From Chloroflexota bacterium (GTDB lineage Bacteria > Chloroflexota > Anaerolineae > UBA4142), in assembly GCA_023380675.1 (NCBI GenBank), contig JAMCRS010000162.1:1-10084 (forward strand): DNA of 10,084 nt, given 5' to 3'. This document shows positions 6,715-10,084 of the stretch, one piece after another. Position numbers and translations under genes: made by a program. The notes below the pieces were generated by a model that saw only the letters and a list, made by a program, of their open reading frames with translations, made no database searches and was not told the origin of the DNA. Position 1 is the first letter of the stretch. Each line of letters starts with the position of its first letter.

Positions 6715-8850
6715 TCATCCCGCTCCATTGTGAGCCACGATGTCTTCAAGCTGCTCCGCCAGCCCCGTCAGCTCCTGCGCGGCTTTCTGCGAATGCTGCG
6801 CCCCGTCCGCACTCTGCTGCGCCGCCTGATTGATGTCGTTCATCCCGATCGCGATCTGGTCCAATCCGATCGTCTGCTGCTCCACCCCGGCCACGATCTG
6901 CTGCGCCGCCTGCGCCGACTGCACCACCACCTGTTCCAGCTCCTTGATCGTCTGCGCCGTGTGCCCGACCAGCTCGCTCCCCGCATTCACTCCCTTCGTC
7001 CCTTGCTCCGTCGCCATCACCGCCAGGTTCGTCGCCTTTTGTATGTCCCCCAGGATCACCTTGACCTGCGCCGCCGCCCGCCGCGACTGCTCCGACAAAC
7101 TCCTCACTTCGTCCGCCACCACTCGAAATCCCTTCCCCGCTTCCCCCGCCTGCGCCGCTTCGATCGCCGCATTCAACGCCAGGATGTTCGACTGCCCCGC
7201 AATGTCCGACACCGTGTCGATGATATCCCCAATCTGCTGCGTCTTTTCCGACAACGCCAGAATATTCTCCGCTATCGCCTCCACCTTGTCCCGGATGTCT
7301 TCCATCCCCGCCAGCGACTGCTCGGCCGACTGCGCGCCGTTCTGCGCTACCTGCGCCGCATTGGACGCACCCTCGGCCACGCTCTGGGCACGCTGCGCCA
7401 CCTGCTCGGCGGAAGCCCGAATCTCCTGAACGGTGCTCGTGATCTGATTGACCGCACTCGCCTGCTCGCGCGTCGTCGCCGCCATCTGCGTCGAAGAGGC
7501 CAAGATTTCCGCGCTCGACTGGGTCATGCTGGTCGCGCTTGATTGTGTTCGGCCGGTCATGGTCCTGAGCGCCTCGACCATCGTCTCGACGCTCTCTTCG
7601 AGCTTGGCGTATTCGCCCTTGTATTCGCCCTCCATGTGGGCGGTGAGATCGCCGCGCGCCACGCGTCCAAGGATCTCGATGGAGCCGTGGATGGGAGTCG
7701 TAACGGCATCCAGAGTATCGTTCAGCCCCTGAACGATCTTGCGGAAATTGCCGTGGTGCTTGCTCACTTCTGCACGGACGGCCAGCTGTCCTTCTACGGC
7801 CGAACGGCTCAAAAGCGTCACATCCTGCATCAAGAGCTCTTCCACCTGTCTGATCTCGGTGACATCGCGGCCGACGCCGACGATGCCGGTGAACTTGCCG
7901 GCCCCGTCGTAGAGCGGGATCTTGGTCGTGAGCGCCCACCGCTTTTTGCCGTCCGGCCCGACCGTGACGTCGTCGCGATTCTCGATCGCCTTGCCGGACT
8001 GCGCCAGCGATTCCTCGTCCAGCCGGGACTGGGATGCGGCTTCGGGCGACAGGAAATCGACGTCCGTCTTGCCGAGCGCCTCTTCCGACTTTAGCAATCC
8101 CAAAGCGTGTGCGTGGGCCGCGTTGGCCATCACGTAACGCCCTTCGGGGTCTTTGACGTAGATCTGGTCCGGCAGCGAGTCAATCAAGGTGCGCAGCACG
8201 CCGCGCTCGTTGGCCAGTGCGAGCTCGGCTTGCTTCCGAACGGTAATGTCGCGCGTGACGCCGACCAGCCCGATGGCCCTGCCGGCGCCGTCTCGCCAGG
8301 GAGACTTGCTGTTGAGACGCCACGTCTGCTTGCCGCTCTGCGCGTCCGTCAGCGTGATCTCCTTGTCGACCAGGGGCTGATTGGACTGCACGACCTTTTG
8401 ATCGTCGTCATACATGACCTGCGCGCCCTGTTTCGGATATACGTCGAATACCGACTTGCCGATCATCTGTTCAGGCCGTTCCAGACCCGCACCGCGCGCA
8501 GCAGCCAGGTTGGCGACGACAAACCGGCTCTGAGCGTCCTTGATGTACAGCTGGTCCGGGACCGTGTCGATCAGCGTTCGGTACATTTGGCCGTCGACGC
8601 CGATCGCGCCGGCTCCGCGTCCTACCACAAAGAAGCCGATTCCGAACCACGCCAGGGCCAATGCTGCAAGGAACAGCCCGCCCGCGACGACGACCTGGTT
8701 CGCCAGATTCGAAGACACCTGGGAAGCGACCGGGGGCGGCAGCCCCTGCAGCGCGAATCGCCAATACGACTCGAGGCCGGCGAGCGCCAGCAGAAGGCAC
8801 ACAGCCACGCCAAAAGTGATTCTGAAACGAATGGACCGTAAGATTTTCAT
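6715..8850 (-). CDS. methyl-accepting chemotaxis protein with two PAS and HAMP-like repeats (MCP2)
   Basis: The protein has 711 residues from the ATG at 8850, chosen for the strong AGGGGAA site five bases upstream and the typical N-terminus [10 protein letters not shown] before a membrane helix. The frame is open to a GTG at 8928, but that has no site. Two membrane helices (about 11-27 and 51-76) enclose a short loop of about 23 residues, too small for a usual ligand domain. PAS1 (about 88-205) and PAS2 (about 218-335) are related to those of MCP3, with motifs such as [18 protein letters not shown]. Two HAMP-like units follow (about 340-390 and 390-435, containing [19 protein letters not shown]). 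The signalling hairpin has [11 protein letters not shown] (457-467) and a tip with [20 protein letters not shown] (551-570). It aligns without gaps with MCP1 and MCP3. Codon use changes sharply near residue 514 (see findings). Its role is to pass a PAS-sensed signal to CheA. Confidence 0.95.
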   Translation of the reverse strand: MKILRSIRFRITFGVAVCLLLALAGLESYWRFALQGLPPPVASQVSSNLANQVVVAGGLFLAALALAWFGIGFFVVGRGAGAIGVDGQMYRTLIDTVPDQLYIKDAQSRFVVANLAAARGAGLERPEQMIGKSVFDVYPKQGAQVMYDDDQKVVQSNQPLVDKEITLTDAQSGKQTWRLNSKSPWRDGAGRAIGLVGVTRDITVRKQAELALANERGVLRTLIDSLPDQIYVKDPEGRYVMANAAHAHALGLLKSEEALGKTDVDFLSPEAASQSRLDEESLAQSGKAIENRDDVTVGPDGKKRWALTTKIPLYDGAGKFTGIVGVGRDVTEIRQVEELLMQDVTLLSRSAVEGQLAVRAEVSKHHGNFRKIVQGLNDTLDAVTTPIHGSIEILGRVARGDLTAHMEGEYKGEYAKLEESVETMVEALRTMTGRTQSSATSMTQSSAEILASSTQMAATTREQASAVNQITSTVQEIRASAEQVAQRAQSVAEGASNAAQVAQNGAQSAEQSLAGMEDIRDKVEAIAENILALSEKTQQIGDIIDTVSDIAGQSNILALNAAIEAAQAGEAGKGFRVVADEVRSLSEQSRRAAAQVKVILGDIQKATNLAVMATEQGTKGVNAGSELVGHTAQTIKELEQVVVQSAQAAQQIVAGVEQQTIGLDQIAIGMNDINQAAQQSADGAQHSQKAAQELTGLAEQLEDIVAHNGAG

Positions 8851-8855
8851 TCGGG

Positions 8856-8862
8856 TTCCCCT
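8856..8862 (-). promoter_or_regulatory. ribosome binding site fixing the MCP2 start
   Basis: On the minus strand this reads AGGGGAA, five bases before the ATG at 8850. It favours this start over the in-frame GTG at 8928, which directly abuts the MCP1 stop and lacks a site. The 78-base gap 8851-8928 shows no other clear signal. Confidence 0.7.
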
Positions 8863-8928
8863 ACTCAATCCAGTTATTCCACCCCCGTCGGCCGATTGAG
8901 ATCGACAAATCGCCGGCGGCGAAAGCAC

Positions 8929-10084
8929 CTACATCTTGTACTGCGCGGCGACGGATTTGAGCTGGTCGGCCAGCCGATCCAGTTCCTGGGCGGCCTGCTG
9001 CGACTGCTGCGCGCCGGTCGCGGTTCGTTGCGCCGCCTGATTAATGTCTCCCATTCCAATCGCGATCTGGTCCAGTCCGATGGTCTGTTGCTCTACGCCA
9101 GCCACGATCTGCTGGGCGGCTTGCGCCGCCTGCGTGACGACCCGTTCCAGTTCCCCGATCGTCTCCGCAGACCGCTTCACCAGCGAACTGCCGGCGTTCA
9201 CCCCTTTGGTCCCCTGCTCCGTCGCCATCACGGCCAGGTTCGTCGCCTTTTGTATGTCTCCCAGAATCACCTTGACCTGTGTCGCCGCCTGCCGCGACTG
9301 TTCGGAGAGGCTCCTCACTTCGTCCGCGACGACCCGAAAACCCTTACCGGCTTCCCCCGCCTGTGCCGCCTCGATCGCCGCATTGAGCGCCAGGATGTTC
9401 GACTGCCCCGCGATGTCGGAGACCGTATCGATGATCTCCCCGATCTGCTGGGTCTTTTCAGACAACGCCAGGATGTTCTCCGCGATCGCCTCGACTTTGG
9501 AGCGGATGTCGTCCATCCCGTTCAGCGAATCGTTGGCCGCCTCCGTGCCTTTTTGCGCCACCTGCGCCGCTTGAGAAGCGTTCTCCGCCACTCCTTGCGC
9601 CCGCTGCGCCACTTGCTCCGCCGAGGCCCGAATTTCCTGCACCGTGCTCGTAATCTGCGCGACCGCACTCGCCTGTTCGCGCGTCGTGCTTGCCATCTCC
9701 GTCGACGACGCCAGGATCTGGCTGGTCGCGGCGGTCATGCTTTGCGCGCTTTGCTGGGTTTGCAGCGCGGTCTTTTTCAGACCTTCCGCCATCGCCTCGA
9801 TGCTCTCTTTCAGTGTCACATAGTCGCCGCGGAATGTTCCATTCGTTTTGACGCTCAATTTGCCCTGGGCGATGTGGCCCAGAAGGATCGACGTTTCCTT
9901 CATCGGGGCGACCACCGCATCGAGCACCGAATTCACTCCTTCGACAATCTTGCCGTTCGCGCCCGCGTACTTGCTTGCGTCGGCGCGAGCGTCCAACCGG
10001 CCTTGAATGGCGGCGTCGATCAGCATCTCCAGGTCGCGGTTGCGCAGGGTGGTCATTTCGATCAGGTTGTTGAGGTTGATCTTG
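8929..10084 (-). CDS. methyl-accepting chemotaxis protein, 5' end outside window (MCP1)
   Basis: The frame is open to the right edge. An ATG at 10056 exists, but nine further in-frame codons (KINLNNLIE) precede it and read as coding, so the true start lies outside the window. Counted from the Met at 10056, residues about 8-52 and 53-100 form two HAMP-like units ([12 protein letters not shown] and [16 protein letters not shown]). They match the region just before the hairpin in MCP2. The hairpin then has [10 protein letters not shown] (123-132) and a tip with AGQSN (216-220). It ends [11 protein letters not shown] and stops with TAG at 8929-8931, without a CheR-binding pentapeptide. The sensory and membrane parts are missing from the window, so the protein may be membrane-bound or soluble. 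It is the most upstream visible gene of the cluster and probably shares an array with MCP2 and MCP3. Confidence 0.93.
   Translation of the reverse strand, partial: KINLNNLIEMTTLRNRDLEMLIDAAIQGRLDARADASKYAGANGKIVEGVNSVLDAVVAPMKETSILLGHIAQGKLSVKTNGTFRGDYVTLKESIEAMAEGLKKTALQTQQSAQSMTAATSQILASSTEMASTTREQASAVAQITSTVQEIRASAEQVAQRAQGVAENASQAAQVAQKGTEAANDSLNGMDDIRSKVEAIAENILALSEKTQQIGEIIDTVSDIAGQSNILALNAAIEAAQAGEAGKGFRVVADEVRSLSEQSRQAATQVKVILGDIQKATNLAVMATEQGTKGVNAGSSLVKRSAETIGELERVVTQAAQAAQQIVAGVEQQTIGLDQIAIGMGDINQAAQRTATGAQQSQQAAQELDRLADQLKSVAAQYKM

Noticed and set aside
6537..6749. A 70-codon minus-strand open frame in the gap before MCP3
   Set aside because: It overlaps the end of MCP2, has no good ribosome site and shows no recognisable motif.
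6319..7542. A 407-codon open frame on the plus strand
   Set aside because: It is antisense to two well-supported receptors, and the product is Arg/Leu-rich low-complexity sequence typical of reversed GC-rich coding DNA.
6746..7939. A 397-codon open frame on the minus strand, out of frame with MCP2
   Set aside because: Its translation is Gly/Arg/Ala-rich with no domain. The MCP2 frame gives clear PAS and hairpin motifs. The open shadow frame follows from the G-rich codons in the 3' part of MCP2.
8851..8928. A GTG start for MCP2 directly after the MCP1 stop
   Set aside because: There is no ribosome site, and the extra 26 residues are unlike a receptor N-terminus. The ATG at 8850 with AGGGGAA is better.
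8929..10056. MCP1 as a complete 375-residue soluble receptor
   Set aside because: Coding-like codons continue in frame upstream of the ATG at 10056 to the window edge, so the gene is more likely cut by the window.

Overview
The window is a GC-rich bacterial chemotaxis/signalling cluster. Every supported gene lies on the minus strand, so transcription runs from the right edge to the left edge. The order is: a methyl-accepting chemotaxis protein (MCP1, cut by the right edge), a second MCP (MCP2), a third MCP (MCP3), a membrane GGDEF/EAL cyclic-di-GMP protein, a 95-residue protein I do not recognise, and a CheA histidine kinase cut by the left edge. Gaps are short (a 4-base overlap, then 11, 52, 78 and 211 bases). 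The layout fits one operon, or two transcription units split at the 211-base gap before MCP3. No RNA gene, transposase, CRISPR array or clear intrinsic terminator was seen. The gene content fits a motile, high-GC Gram-negative bacterium (for example Pseudomonadota or Nitrospirota), but the window alone does not fix the lineage.

Region by region: 8929-10084 is MCP1, with HAMP-like repeats and a signalling hairpin. 6715-8850 is MCP2: two membrane helices, two PAS domains, HAMP-like repeats and a signalling hairpin. 6504-6714 is a gap with a perfect 9-bp inverted repeat just upstream of MCP3. 4611-6503 is MCP3: two membrane helices, two PAS domains, no evident HAMP, and a signalling hairpin. 2347-4614 is the GGDEF/EAL protein, with all the main catalytic motifs visible. 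2048-2335 is the small helical protein. 1-1995 is CheA: Hpt, Ala/Pro linker, dimerisation, ATPase and the start of the CheW-like domain.

How they work together (inference): the PAS-bearing receptors sense an intracellular or redox-type cue, have nearly identical hairpin tips of equal length, and probably feed the same CheA. The diguanylate cyclase/phosphodiesterase links this to c-di-GMP. CheW, CheY, CheB and CheR are not in the window.

The most unusual sequence observation is at the left edge. The first 91 bases exactly repeat bases 895-985, in frame, so the CheA P5 domain runs into a second copy of the segment that leads into its own kinase domain. An assembly error at a contig end is the leading explanation, but a real intragenic duplication is not excluded. 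A second observation is a sharp codon-usage change inside MCP2, which suggests recombination or gene conversion between receptor genes.
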